This document shows positions 28,207-37,093 of a stretch of 64,000 bases of DNA, piece by piece. The stretch comes from OLB9 sp041392785 (GTDB lineage Bacteria; Bacteroidota; Bacteroidia; Chitinophagales; Saprospiraceae). The stretch covers positions 1 to 64,000 of the forward strand of contig JAWKLK010000010.1 of the NCBI GenBank assembly GCA_041392785.1, in the 5' to 3' direction. Every line of letters begins with the position of its first letter. Position 1 is the first letter of the stretch. The notes under the pieces were generated by a model. The model was not told where the DNA came from and did not search any database. It was given only the letters and a program-made list of their open reading frames with translations. The position numbers and the translations under genes were made by a program.

Positions 28207-29404
28207 GTGGACACTAAAGATCAAATTTTAGAATCCATCCTGAGAAATGTTAGAACCGAGGTTAGTACATTTTTAGATCAAGAATCTGGAATTAAATGCC
28301 CCATTGAGTATGAGTTAAGGCTCATAGAAATGAGTAGGAGTTTCGCTAGAACGTTGCTTGTACAATCACAGGGTAAAATACCAAAGAGTCGGAACTCAAA
28401 AAAAAGTAAACACGTATTTTGGGAAATTGGAGATTAGGAAGGATCACGTTTTGTGCTTTGGTACTAAGAAGTTTGCCATAACGCAATGTTTACAAGTCTT
28501 ACTTTGTTTATTGGGACAAAGTAAAGTTTTTGACGAGGCGAGTGAATTGCTTGAAAAGCTTGTAGGGCTTAACATAAGTGGTATGCAGATACAAAGAGTA
28601 AGTGAGTATTACGGATCACAACTCGACCCTGCCATAGAGCGAAATATAGAGCGTTGTATACCGAAGCTTGACGGTGTAAAAAAAGATGAAGCAGTGTATG
28701 TGATGACTGATGGGAGTATGCTTCTGACGCGAGACGAAAAATGGAAAGAGACAAAACTTGCTAGGATATTTACAGACAATAACATATTGGAAGTAAGTAA
28801 TACAAGGTCAGAAATTAAAAATTCGGTGTATGTAAGTCACATGGGCGGAGTAGAAGTGTTTTTACCAAAATTAGAAAGGCATTTATGCGATTATAAGAAA
28901 AAGGTAATAATAGGAGACGGGGCGAAATGGATATGGAAGTGGGCTGAAGATAATTATCCAGGGGCGACGCAAATTCTTGACTTTTTTCATGCTAAAGAGA
29001 AATTAGTAATCTTAATAAAGTTGTTTTTAAAAGAACAAGAGATGCAAAATTGGATTGACATACAATGTAAACTTTTGATGGAAGATAAGGTACATCAGGT
29101 GATAGAAAATATAAAAAGGCTCAGGTGTAAAAGCGAAGATGCAAGAGAATTAAAAGAAAAAACCCTTCATTATTATGAGGAACATGATGAAGAAAGGATG
29201 TTCTATAAAACGTACAGGGACAGAGGATTATTAATAGGATCAGGCCCAATAGAAGCAGCACATAGGAGTGTATTACAAACACGAATGAAACTCTCTGGTC
29301 AAAAATGGAGTATAAAAGGTGCTGACGCTATAGCCAACCTGAGGTGCTTATACAAGAGCAATGCGTGGGGCATTCTAGAAAAATTTGTTAATGCCGCTGC
29401 TTAG
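28207..29404 (+). CDS. Transposase, ISKra4-like, expressed by frameshift or slippage
   Basis: Frame 1 (28207-28437, GTG start, 76 residues) holds the N-terminus; frame 2 (usable from about 28396 to 29404) holds the catalytic part. They meet at eight consecutive A bases (28394-28401 region, TCAAAAAAAAGT). Going from the first to the second frame needs +1 (or -2), which transcript slippage on A8 could supply; a simple inactivating indel is the alternative. The catalytic part shows DDE-type features: MTDGSMLLTRDEKW, VIIGDGAKWIWKWAE with ILDFFHAKEKL, and IGSGPIEAAHRSV with SGQKWSIKGADAIANLRCL. A fused product would be about 398 residues. The stop overlaps the right terminal repeat. Confidence 0.8.
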
Positions 29405-29431
29405 TGCAATTTGTTATACACACATTGACAT

Positions 29432-30121
29432 TTAGTTGGCTTTCCAATGCTGGTACAAGTCTGGTCTCAATCTTGCAGTTCTCTCCAATGCTTGTTCATG
29501 TCTCCATTCCTGAATTTTGGCATCATTTCCTGATAAGAGTACCTGCGGTACTTTTAGCCCTTTGAACTCAACAGGACGCGTAAAAACAGGAGGTGCTAAT
29601 AAATCATCTTGAAAAGAATCTGTCAAAGCACTTGTTTCATCAGATAAAACACCAGGAATCAATCTCCCAATGGCATCTACTATGATTGCTGCCCCCAATT
29701 CGCCTCCTGAAAGTACAAAATCGCCAATGCTGATTTCTGAGGTCACGTGCAGCTCCCTTATTCTCTGATCAATGCCTTTATAATGTCCACATATGAGCAA
29801 TAAATTCTGTTTAACTGATAGCCTATTAGCACGATTTTGGTTGAAAGTTTCTCCATCAGGCGTAAGGTAAATAACTTCATCATAGGACTTTTGAGATTTC
29901 AGTTCAGTGATACACTTATCCAATGGTTCGCACATCATCACCATTCCAGCACCTCCTCCATACTGGTAATCATCTACTTGTTTATGTTTTCCTAAACCAA
30001 ATGGCCTTAATGAAATTACATTTATATTTAGTAATCCAGCATTTCTACCGCGCTGAATAATAGAATGGCTGAATGGACTTTCTAATAATTCCGGATGTAA
30101 TGTGATGATATCTATTGTCAT
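29432..30121 (-). CDS. trmD: tRNA (guanine37-N1)-methyltransferase
   Basis: A 229-residue SPOUT methyltransferase that places m1G37 in tRNAs reading CNN codons, using S-adenosylmethionine. Key motifs are the knot/AdoMet segments LICGHYKGIDQRI and EISIGDFVLSGGELGA, the YGGGAGMVM loop, and a C-terminal DLYQHW-type end. Length is normal for the family. The insertion sequence's target duplication lies directly after the stop codon. On its other side is an FKBP gene, 54 bases upstream on the same strand. Confidence 0.97.
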   Translation of the reverse strand: MTIDIITLHPELLESPFSHSIIQRGRNAGLLNINVISLRPFGLGKHKQVDDYQYGGGAGMVMMCEPLDKCITELKSQKSYDEVIYLTPDGETFNQNRANRLSVKQNLLLICGHYKGIDQRIRELHVTSEISIGDFVLSGGELGAAIIVDAIGRLIPGVLSDETSALTDSFQDDLLAPPVFTRPVEFKGLKVPQVLLSGNDAKIQEWRHEQALERTARLRPDLYQHWKAN

Positions 30122-30175
30122 TTATCCAAACTACATTCAGAATTATTAGAAATCAGACAGGATGTTTTTGTAGGC

Positions 30176-30829
30176 TTATTCGTTTATTCCTAACAACTCT
30201 ACTTCAAAGATTAAAGTAGCATTGCCTGGAATGGCACCACCTGCACCATTCTCACCATACCCAAGATGTGAAGGAATATAAAACTTATATTTATCTCCAA
30301 CAGACATCAACTGTAGGCCTTCTGTCCAACCTTTTATTACTTGATTTAATCCAAACGAAATGGGTTCACCTCTTTGTACCGAGCTATCGAATACAGTACC
30401 ATCAGTAAGGGTGCCATGATAGTGTGTTTTTACCTTGTCAGTGGCTGTTGGTTTTTGGCCTCCAGCACCTTTTACTAACACTTCATATTGAAGACCACTA
30501 GGTAGTGAAACTACTTCCTTACGTTTGGCATTTTCAGTTAAAAACACCAAACCAGCATTCTTTTTGGCTTCTTTCATCTCACGATCGTGCGCTGTAAAAA
30601 TCATTTGCGCTTCGTCAAGAGACATAGCGCTTGATCCATTGAGTGCAGCTGAAAAGGCTTCTGAAAAAATTGTTGGATTGATATCTTTAATACCGTTTTT
30701 CTTAATTGACTCTGCCACCAAAACTGCAGTGGCATAGGAGAGAGAATCGACTTTTGATGTTAATTTTTGTGCTAAACTCATGCTTGAATAAAATAAAAAT
30801 ATTGCAAATAAAATTCCTGAAATTCTCAT
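30176..30829 (-). CDS. FKBP-type peptidyl-prolyl isomerase, exported
   Basis: A 217-residue protein with a signal peptide (1-20, SMSLAQ), an N-terminal helical region like the dimerisation part of Mip/FkpA proteins (about 25-105) and a C-terminal FKBP domain (about 110-217: LPSGLQYEVL, DKVKTHYHGTLTDGTVFDSS, GWTEGLQLM, IPSHLGYGENGAGGAIPGN). It should catalyse proline isomerisation and aid folding in the periplasm. Its ATG overlaps the stop of the upstream peptidase gene as TAATG, so the two are translationally coupled. Confidence 0.93.
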   Translation of the reverse strand: MRISGILFAIFLFYSSMSLAQKLTSKVDSLSYATAVLVAESIKKNGIKDINPTIFSEAFSAALNGSSAMSLDEAQMIFTAHDREMKEAKKNAGLVFLTENAKRKEVVSLPSGLQYEVLVKGAGGQKPTATDKVKTHYHGTLTDGTVFDSSVQRGEPISFGLNQVIKGWTEGLQLMSVGDKYKFYIPSHLGYGENGAGGAIPGNATLIFEVELLGINE

Positions 30830-32223
30830 TATTGATTGTTTTTTAGTTGTGCGTAATATTTATGAAAATATGGAATGGTTTTAATTCCCATATAAAAATT
30901 ATCTATACCGTAATGTTCATTTGGAGAATGTATGTCATCACTATCTAATCCGAAACCCATAAGTACTGTTTTTACACCTAGTACAGACTCAAATAAGGCT
31001 ACAATAGGAATACTACCACCGCCTCTGACTGGAATGGGACGTTTGCCATAAGATGCTTCCATTGCTTTGGATGCAGCCATATATTCTGGTGTGTCAGAAG
31101 GTGTCACAGCAGCTTCACCACCATGATGCGGTTTAACTGTGACTTTAACACCTTTAGGTGCAATAGATTCAAAATGTTTTTGGAATAATTCAGTGATGGC
31201 GTCACTCTTTTGATTTGGAACAAGTCTCATGCTTATTTTGGCGGATGCCTTTGATGGTAGCACTGTTTTTGCTCCTTCACCAATATAACCGCCCCAAATA
31301 CCATTGATTTCTAAGGTAGGCCTTATTGAAGTTTGCTCAATGACAGTATACCCCTTTTCACCCATAGTGGCATCTATGCCCAAACCATCCATGTAGGCTT
31401 GCTTGTCGAATGGTGCTTCATTCATTGCTCGGCGCTCATCGTCAGATAACACTACAACGTCGTCATAAAATCCTGGTATGGTGATGTGTTTGTTTTCATC
31501 CTTAAGGGAAGCTAACATATCACATAATACTTGTGCTGGATTTGCTACAGCTCCACCATAAACACCCGAATGCAAGTCTTTATTTGGCCCTACCACTTCT
31601 ACTTCAACATAAGAGAGACCTCTTAAACCCACTGTGATAGATGGAATATCATTTGCTATAATACTAGTATCTGAGATCATAACCATATCGCATGATAACA
31701 TCTCTTTATATTCCTTACAAAACTGTCCCAAATGAACCGAGCCTACTTCTTCTTCACCTTCTATCATAAATTTCACATTGCAATACAGCTCATTATTCTT
31801 TTGCATTGCTTCAAAGGCTTTGAAATGCATAAAAAATTGCCCTTTGTCATCACATGATCCACGCGCAAAAATTGCACCGTTTGGGTGAATTTGTGTTGTT
31901 TTGATTGTTGGTTCGAAGGGTGGTGTATTCCACAATTCTAGAGGATCGGCAGGCTGAACATCATAGTGGCCATATACCAATACTGTAGGTAAGTTGCTAT
32001 CAATAATATGTTCACCATAAACAATTGGATGCCCGGCAGTTTCATAAATTTTTACATGATTTACATTAATTGCCAGTAGTGCATCTGCTACTGCTTCTGC
32101 TGTTTTCGCTACATCTCCTTTGTATTTTGGATCAGCACTTACTGAAGGAATGCGCAATAACGTTAATAATTCATCAAGAAATCTGTCCTTGTTTGAAGAA
32201 ATATAATTTTGAATGTTTTCCAT
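30829..32223 (-). CDS. M20 family dipeptidase
   Basis: A 464-residue cytoplasmic metallopeptidase of the M20 family (CNDP/DapE-like dipeptidases). Metal and catalytic marks: VLVYGHYDVQP, ARGSCDDKGQ, IEGEEEVGS, MISDTS and the late GGGSIPIV and DDIHSPNEHYG segments. It hydrolyses dipeptides or short peptides with two zinc ions. It starts 3 bases after the prolyl oligopeptidase gene and overlaps the FKBP start, forming a peptide-processing operon. Confidence 0.93.
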   Translation of the reverse strand: MENIQNYISSNKDRFLDELLTLLRIPSVSADPKYKGDVAKTAEAVADALLAINVNHVKIYETAGHPIVYGEHIIDSNLPTVLVYGHYDVQPADPLELWNTPPFEPTIKTTQIHPNGAIFARGSCDDKGQFFMHFKAFEAMQKNNELYCNVKFMIEGEEEVGSVHLGQFCKEYKEMLSCDMVMISDTSIIANDIPSITVGLRGLSYVEVEVVGPNKDLHSGVYGGAVANPAQVLCDMLASLKDENKHITIPGFYDDVVVLSDDERRAMNEAPFDKQAYMDGLGIDATMGEKGYTVIEQTSIRPTLEINGIWGGYIGEGAKTVLPSKASAKISMRLVPNQKSDAITELFQKHFESIAPKGVKVTVKPHHGGEAAVTPSDTPEYMAASKAMEASYGKRPIPVRGGGSIPIVALFESVLGVKTVLMGFGLDSDDIHSPNEHYGIDNFYMGIKTIPYFHKYYAQLKNNQ

Positions 32224-32226
32224 TTC

Positions 32227-34377
32227 TTATTTCATTATAGGTTTATATGGAATACCCATGTTGTAAAGCGTAAAACAATACCTGTCAGTGATTTCTTCTA
32301 TAGTCTTTGATGTAGGCTTACCAGCTCCATGACCAGCACTTTTATCTATACGAATTAGTACTGGATTTGTTCCTTGTTGGTTCTTTTGCAAGGCTGATAT
32401 AAATTTAAATGAATGTGCTGGCACAACTCTATCATCATGATCAGCTGTAGTGACCAAAGTAGCTGGATATGCCACTTTCTTAACATTATGAACTGGCGAA
32501 TATTTCTTCAAGTAGTTAAACATTTCAACACTTTGCTCAGCTGTCCCGTAATCATAGGCCCAACCTGCACCTGCCGTAAATGTGTGATAACGAAGCATAT
32601 CTAATACACCTACAGCTGGGAGAGCAACCTTAAACAATTCAGGTCTTTGTGTCATGCACGCCCCAACAAGAAGACCACCATTTGAGCCACCTGAGATTGC
32701 TAAATAAGAAGAGGAGGTATATTTATTATTGATGAGATACTCAGCAGCTGCAATAAAGTCATCGAAGACATTTTGTTTTTTCAACTGCGTTCCGGCATCA
32801 TGCCATGCTTTTCCATATTCTCCACCTCCTCTGATGTTTGGAACAGCATATACACCGCCTTGTTCCATCCATACAGCATTTGAAATACTAAAGGATGGTG
32901 TCAAACTGATGTTGAATCCTCCATAACCATATAATATAGTTGGATTTTTACCGTCTAATTTGATGCCTTTTTTGTGGGTAATAATCATTGGAACTTTTGT
33001 ACCGTCCTTCGAAGTATAAAAGATTTGCTTTGATACATAGTCATCAGGATTAAAAGCTACATTTGGTTTCACATATACTGATGAGTTACCTGTTTCTGCA
33101 TCATATTTGAAGATAGAACTTGGAGTCACATAATTGGTAAATGAAAAATACATTTCTTTTTCATTTACTTTAGAACCCCCAAATCCTGCTGATCCAACAC
33201 CTGGTAGTTTGATCTCTCTTATAAATTTACCATTGGCGTCATATTGTTTAATATTGGAAAGTGCATCTTTCATATAATTAGCAAATATATAACCGCCACC
33301 ACTCGAGACATTAAGTACGTTTTCACTTTCTACGATAAATGTTTTCCAATTAGTTTTAGTCGGATGCGTAGCATCTACAGTTACAACTCTCTTGTTTGGG
33401 GCGTCATTATTTGTGATAAAATACAGTGTACTTCCCACATTGTAGAAACAGTCTAAATCTGACTCCATATTATCCTGAATGGTAATTAATTTAGGAGATT
33501 TTTCTGATAGGTTTATCATATACAACTCGTTTCCACTTGTTGCATTTGCAGCAGAGATGAATAAATAATTTTCATCTTCAGATACATATCCACCGACATA
33601 CCTACGTTTGATATCATCTCCAAAGACTATCTTGTCATCGGACTGTTTTGTGCCCAGTTTGTGGAAAAACAACCTGTGTTGGTCTGTTTTCGCTGATAAT
33701 TCACTTCCTTTTGGTTTTTCATAGGAAGAATAATAAAATCCTTCATTTCCTTTCCAAGCCAATCCGCTAAATTTAATATCAATTAATGTGTCCTCCAATA
33801 TACTTTTTGAAGCTGCATCCATGATAATCACTTTTCTCCAATCACTGCCACCTTCTGATATTTGATAAGCTACCAATGAACCATCCTTTGAGAAATTTAT
33901 CCCAGCCAATGAAGTGGTGCCATCCTTCGAAAAAGTATTTGGGTTTAGGAATATTTCAGGAGTATTTTCTCCCATACGACGATACAAAACTGATTGATTT
34001 TGAAGCCCATCATTTTTGAAAAAGTAAGTGTATTGTCCTTCTTTGAATGGAGCTGAAATCTTTTCATAATTCCAGAGCTTTTCCAGTCTTTCTTTCCAAG
34101 CACTTCTGAATGGAATTTTATCTAAATAAGTTTCAGTGACATGGTTTTGTCTATCTACCCATTCACCTGTTTCTTTTGATCTGTCATCTTCTAGCCATCG
34201 GTAAGGATCCGCTACAGCGTTGCCAAAATAAGTGTCAATGGTATTTCCTTCCATTGTTTTTGGGTACAACATTTTCACAGGTGTAACCTCGGTAATTGAT
34301 GAAGACATATTTTTAGTTTTGCTGCAACTCGATATAAACAGCATTCCAAGAAATAAATAGAAAATTGATTTATACAT
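32227..34377 (-). CDS. Prolyl oligopeptidase family serine peptidase (S9), lipoprotein
   Basis: A 716-residue S9A peptidase. The N-terminal signal ends in a lipobox-like FISSC (Cys18). A seven-bladed propeller region (about 80-430) precedes the alpha/beta hydrolase domain. The catalytic triad can be seen as Ser in ISGGSNGGLLVG, Asp in TTADHDDRVVPAHS and His in DKSAGHGAGKP. RGGGEYGKAWH is the usual family loop. It cleaves short proline-containing peptides, here probably in the periplasm. It is followed after 3 bases by the M20 dipeptidase, which could finish the peptides. Confidence 0.94.
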   Translation of the reverse strand: MYKSIFYLFLGMLFISSCSKTKNMSSSITEVTPVKMLYPKTMEGNTIDTYFGNAVADPYRWLEDDRSKETGEWVDRQNHVTETYLDKIPFRSAWKERLEKLWNYEKISAPFKEGQYTYFFKNDGLQNQSVLYRRMGENTPEIFLNPNTFSKDGTTSLAGINFSKDGSLVAYQISEGGSDWRKVIIMDAASKSILEDTLIDIKFSGLAWKGNEGFYYSSYEKPKGSELSAKTDQHRLFFHKLGTKQSDDKIVFGDDIKRRYVGGYVSEDENYLFISAANATSGNELYMINLSEKSPKLITIQDNMESDLDCFYNVGSTLYFITNNDAPNKRVVTVDATHPTKTNWKTFIVESENVLNVSSGGGYIFANYMKDALSNIKQYDANGKFIREIKLPGVGSAGFGGSKVNEKEMYFSFTNYVTPSSIFKYDAETGNSSVYVKPNVAFNPDDYVSKQIFYTSKDGTKVPMIITHKKGIKLDGKNPTILYGYGGFNISLTPSFSISNAVWMEQGGVYAVPNIRGGGEYGKAWHDAGTQLKKQNVFDDFIAAAEYLINNKYTSSSYLAISGGSNGGLLVGACMTQRPELFKVALPAVGVLDMLRYHTFTAGAGWAYDYGTAEQSVEMFNYLKKYSPVHNVKKVAYPATLVTTADHDDRVVPAHSFKFISALQKNQQGTNPVLIRIDKSAGHGAGKPTSKTIEEITDRYCFTLYNMGIPYKPIMK

Positions 34378-34439
34378 AATAATGAATTAAAGGCGCCAAA
34401 AATATACATTTATCGCCAATGCAGATGCATCAAACCTGA

Positions 34440-34988
34440 CTAATTTCCATTTACAAAATTATTAAAATGGCTTTCTCGACAAAAATTGTGTGCATATCGA
34501 CGAAACATAGTCTTTTTATAATGATTTGAACCAAAGTAAGATACTACTATTTCAAAGTCTGGAATATCCATGTAGGTATCAAAAACTTGAATTTTATTGA
34601 ATTTTTCATCTAGAAATACTACAGAAGGGAAGGACATTCTTCCATTTAATAATGCTAAAGCCAATTGATTAAATTGATATTTTCCTACCTGTTCGGTCGA
34701 ATACATTTCATCATTGATATGGAATTTCTTACTGTCCATAGCATCCATTTTAATGGAGTAAAAATGGGAATTGACATATTTTGCAATATTTGCATTGGAT
34801 AAAGTGGATTCATCTAGATACTTGCACCATTTGCAAGCGTCTATATAAAAATAAACCAAAAACTTCTTATCACCATTTTTGACTCTAGAATCAATTTGGT
34901 CTGGAGATAACCATTTGATTTTGTTCTGTGCAACGGATGAAGAAACACCCGCAAAGAAAATAAATAAAATCAGCCCGCGTAATCTCAT
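34440..34988 (-). CDS. Thioredoxin-fold protein with CKWC motif, exported
   Basis: A 182-residue protein with a signal peptide (1-21, SSVAQ) and a thioredoxin fold. The active site Cys52-Lys-Trp-Cys55 follows a LVYFYIDA strand, and the pattern resembles the DUF255/thioredoxin_7 group (CKWC, then NANIAKYVNSHFYSIKMDA). The cis-Pro position is in MSFPSVVFLDEK. It is likely a periplasmic thiol-disulfide protein. The gene lies 62 bases upstream of the S9 peptidase and may share its transcript. Confidence 0.8.
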   Translation of the reverse strand: MRLRGLILFIFFAGVSSSVAQNKIKWLSPDQIDSRVKNGDKKFLVYFYIDACKWCKYLDESTLSNANIAKYVNSHFYSIKMDAMDSKKFHINDEMYSTEQVGKYQFNQLALALLNGRMSFPSVVFLDEKFNKIQVFDTYMDIPDFEIVVSYFGSNHYKKTMFRRYAHNFCRESHFNNFVNGN

Positions 34989-35350
34989 TAAATGATTTGA
35001 ACCTATGTACTCACAATAAAACCTAAAATTGTTGATTGGTTTAATCTTGATGGAGTAATTCTTAGTTTTAATAAATTTTTAACACTTATAATCTAATATA
35101 GTCAATCAGGGGTAATTGGGATATTCAAATTTTTTTTTCATGAAAATCATAAATCCCTGGGTAAATCAAAGTTTACTACACGAAAAAATTTAAAAATTCA
35201 TATTAGATTATAACCTTTCAAATACCAAAAGTATTACTTTTGTTTTTTCACACTATAAATTTGGAATGTTTCATTTTTTTTTGGATACAAAAAATGGATA
35301 TTCTAAGTATAATTAGACAAACGTTTGCGTAAATTAGAATTCTTTTAAAT
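34989..35350 (+). promoter_or_regulatory. Divergent intergenic control region of the kdg operon
   Basis: A 362-base AT-rich gap between divergent genes. It contains a split 14-bp inverted repeat: TTATAATCTAATAT at 35086-35099 and its exact complement at 35200-35213, centres 114 bases apart (close to 11 helical turns). A TAnnTTTG match, TACTTTTG, is at 35235-35242, about 20 bases after the second arm. A 10-bp palindrome lies nearer the start codon (separate entry). A repressor binding both arms with looping is possible but unproven. Confidence 0.45.
35318..35327. promoter_or_regulatory. Candidate LacI-family operator
   Basis: The perfect 10-bp palindrome CAAACGTTTG, with central CG, lies 23 bases before the kdgK start. 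Its shape is like LacI-family operators (AANCGNTT core). No LacI-type gene is in the window, so the regulator would be encoded elsewhere. Confidence 0.45.
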
Positions 35351-36376
35351 ATGGCAAAAAAAGTAGTGACTTTAGGTGAAGTCATGATGAGGCTAAGCAC
35401 TTCAGATTATAAGAGATTTGTACAAGTAGAGAGCTTTGACGTGACATATGGTGGTGGTGAAGCAAATGTAGCAGTTGCATTAAGTAATTATGGTTTACGG
35501 AGTACTTTTGTCACTAAAGTTCCTGATAATCCCATAGGTCAATCTGCCATCAATCATATAAGGCGATTTGGAGTAGATGTCAGTGCTATAGCTTTGGGAG
35601 GAAATAGACTTGGGATTTATTTTTTAGAAACGGGAGCTTCTATGCGTGCATCTCAAGTCATTTATGATAGAATAGGTGCATCAATTTCAGAAGCTGATCC
35701 AACTGAATTTGATTTTGATGCTATTTTTCAAGACGTCAGTTGGTTTCATACCACTGGAATCACTCCAGCCCTGAGTGCAAAGGCTGCAGAACTCACGGAA
35801 TTTGCGCTTATAACCGCAAAAAAGAAGGGCATTACTACAAGTATTGATTTGAATTATCGGAAAAAATTGTGGTCAAAAGAAAAAGCTAGAGAAATAATGT
35901 CCAGACTGTGTCAATACGTGGATGTTTGTATAGGAAACGAAGAGGATGCAGAGACCACATTGGGTTTTAAACCATCTAATACAAATATTGCCAAAGGCAC
36001 ACTTTCATTAGATGGATATAAAGATGTTTTTCATCAAATGAAAGAGAAATTTGACTTCAAGATCATTGCATCTTCTCTCAGAGAAAGTTTTAGTGCCAGT
36101 GATAATGGCTGGAGTGCATTGATTTATGATGGTGATACATTTCATCATACCCAAAAATATAATGTCCGAATCATCGATAGGGTAGGTAGTGGTGATTCTT
36201 TCGCAAGTGGCCTCATTTATGGATTGATTTCAGGAATGAGTGCTGCAGATGCAGCTGAATTTGGAGTAGCAGCGAGTGCTTTAAAACATACTATTCCAGG
36301 AGATTTTAATCATGCTACTTTGAATGAAGTTTTAACCCTGATGAAAGGTGATAGCAGTGGCAGAGTACAAAGATAA
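35351..36376 (+). CDS. kdgK: 2-keto-3-deoxygluconate kinase (PfkB family)
   Basis: A 341-residue PfkB-type sugar kinase. The N-terminal GEVMMRLS and YGGGEANVAVAL segments are sugar-binding marks and the C-terminal DRVGSGDSFASGL holds the catalytic Asp and anion hole. Length (about 340) and the downstream KDPG aldolase argue for 2-keto-3-deoxygluconate kinase, making KDPG from the product of uronate breakdown. First gene of a three-gene operon with eda (18 bases) and an MFS transporter. Confidence 0.88.
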   Translation: MAKKVVTLGEVMMRLSTSDYKRFVQVESFDVTYGGGEANVAVALSNYGLRSTFVTKVPDNPIGQSAINHIRRFGVDVSAIALGGNRLGIYFLETGASMRASQVIYDRIGASISEADPTEFDFDAIFQDVSWFHTTGITPALSAKAAELTEFALITAKKKGITTSIDLNYRKKLWSKEKAREIMSRLCQYVDVCIGNEEDAETTLGFKPSNTNIAKGTLSLDGYKDVFHQMKEKFDFKIIASSLRESFSASDNGWSALIYDGDTFHHTQKYNVRIIDRVGSGDSFASGLIYGLISGMSAADAAEFGVAASALKHTIPGDFNHATLNEVLTLMKGDSSGRVQR

Positions 36377-36394
36377 TGTAAATTAATTTTTATA

Positions 36395-37093
36395 ATGAAC
36401 AATCTTCCATCAAGTCATATGATTGATGATAAAAATAGAATCCTGACATTAATCCTACAACAAGGATTATTACCTTTATATTACAGTGTAGATTTAGATA
36501 CTAGTCTCCATGTATTGGAGTCATTGTATAATGCTGGTGTCACTGCTGTAGAATATACAAATAGAGGCGATAGTGCTTTGACTAATTTCAAAGAAATGAT
36601 AGCATTTCGGGATGAGAAATTACCTGCATTGGCTCTTGGTATAGGAACAATTAAGAATTTAAAACAAGCAATTCAGTTTTTTGAACTGGGCGCTGATTTC
36701 ATTGTTAGTCCAGGGCTGGTACCTGAAATAGCTAATTATTGTATTCAACATGGCATACTCTATGTACCTGGCTGCATGACGCCTACTGAAATCATTACAG
36801 CTGAAAATTACGGATTAGAGTTCATAAAGCTGTTTCCTGGAAATGTATTAAAACCTGACTTCGTAAAATCCATCAAAGCAATTTTCCCTTTTCTGCATTT
36901 TATGCCAACCGGGGGAGTAGATACCACGCTAGAAAATTTACAAACATGGTTTGATGCAGGTGTTGATGCCGTTGGTATTGGGAACAAATTGATTACAAAG
37001 GAGGACCTCATTGATAAGAATTTCTCCAAAATTGTAATGGAAACCGCTAGGGTTTTAAGTATAATTCAAGGTATAAAAAAAGGAAGATCATGA
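36395..37093 (+). CDS. eda: KDPG/KHG aldolase
   Basis: A 232-residue class I aldolase that splits 2-keto-3-deoxy-6-phosphogluconate to pyruvate and glyceraldehyde-3-phosphate. Lys145 in EFIKLFPGN is the Schiff-base lysine, and Glu53 in AVEYTNRG matches the usual general base. FMPTGGVD is the phosphate-binding loop. The N-terminal 15 residues extend beyond typical Eda. Its stop overlaps the transporter ATG by 4 bases. Confidence 0.92.
   Translation: MNNLPSSHMIDDKNRILTLILQQGLLPLYYSVDLDTSLHVLESLYNAGVTAVEYTNRGDSALTNFKEMIAFRDEKLPALALGIGTIKNLKQAIQFFELGADFIVSPGLVPEIANYCIQHGILYVPGCMTPTEIITAENYGLEFIKLFPGNVLKPDFVKSIKAIFPFLHFMPTGGVDTTLENLQTWFDAGVDAVGIGNKLITKEDLIDKNFSKIVMETARVLSIIQGIKKGRS

Larger units (their letters stand above)
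28123..29424 (+). mobile_element. Insertion sequence with 21-bp terminal inverted repeats (ISKra4-like)
   Basis: The element is 1302 bp. Its ends are perfect 21-bp inverted repeats at 28123-28143 and 29404-29424 (TGTGTGTATAACAAATTGCAC and its complement). It is bracketed by identical 7-bp direct repeats TTGACAT at 28116-28122 and 29425-29431, the target-site duplication. It carries one transposase gene split between two frames over an A8 run. Perfect ends and duplication point to a recent insertion. The right duplication abuts the stop codon of trmD, so trmD is intact. Confidence 0.93.

Noticed and set aside
28207..28437. Separate 76-residue gene upstream of the transposase
   Set aside because: It is the N-terminus of the transposase in another frame, within the same terminal repeats.
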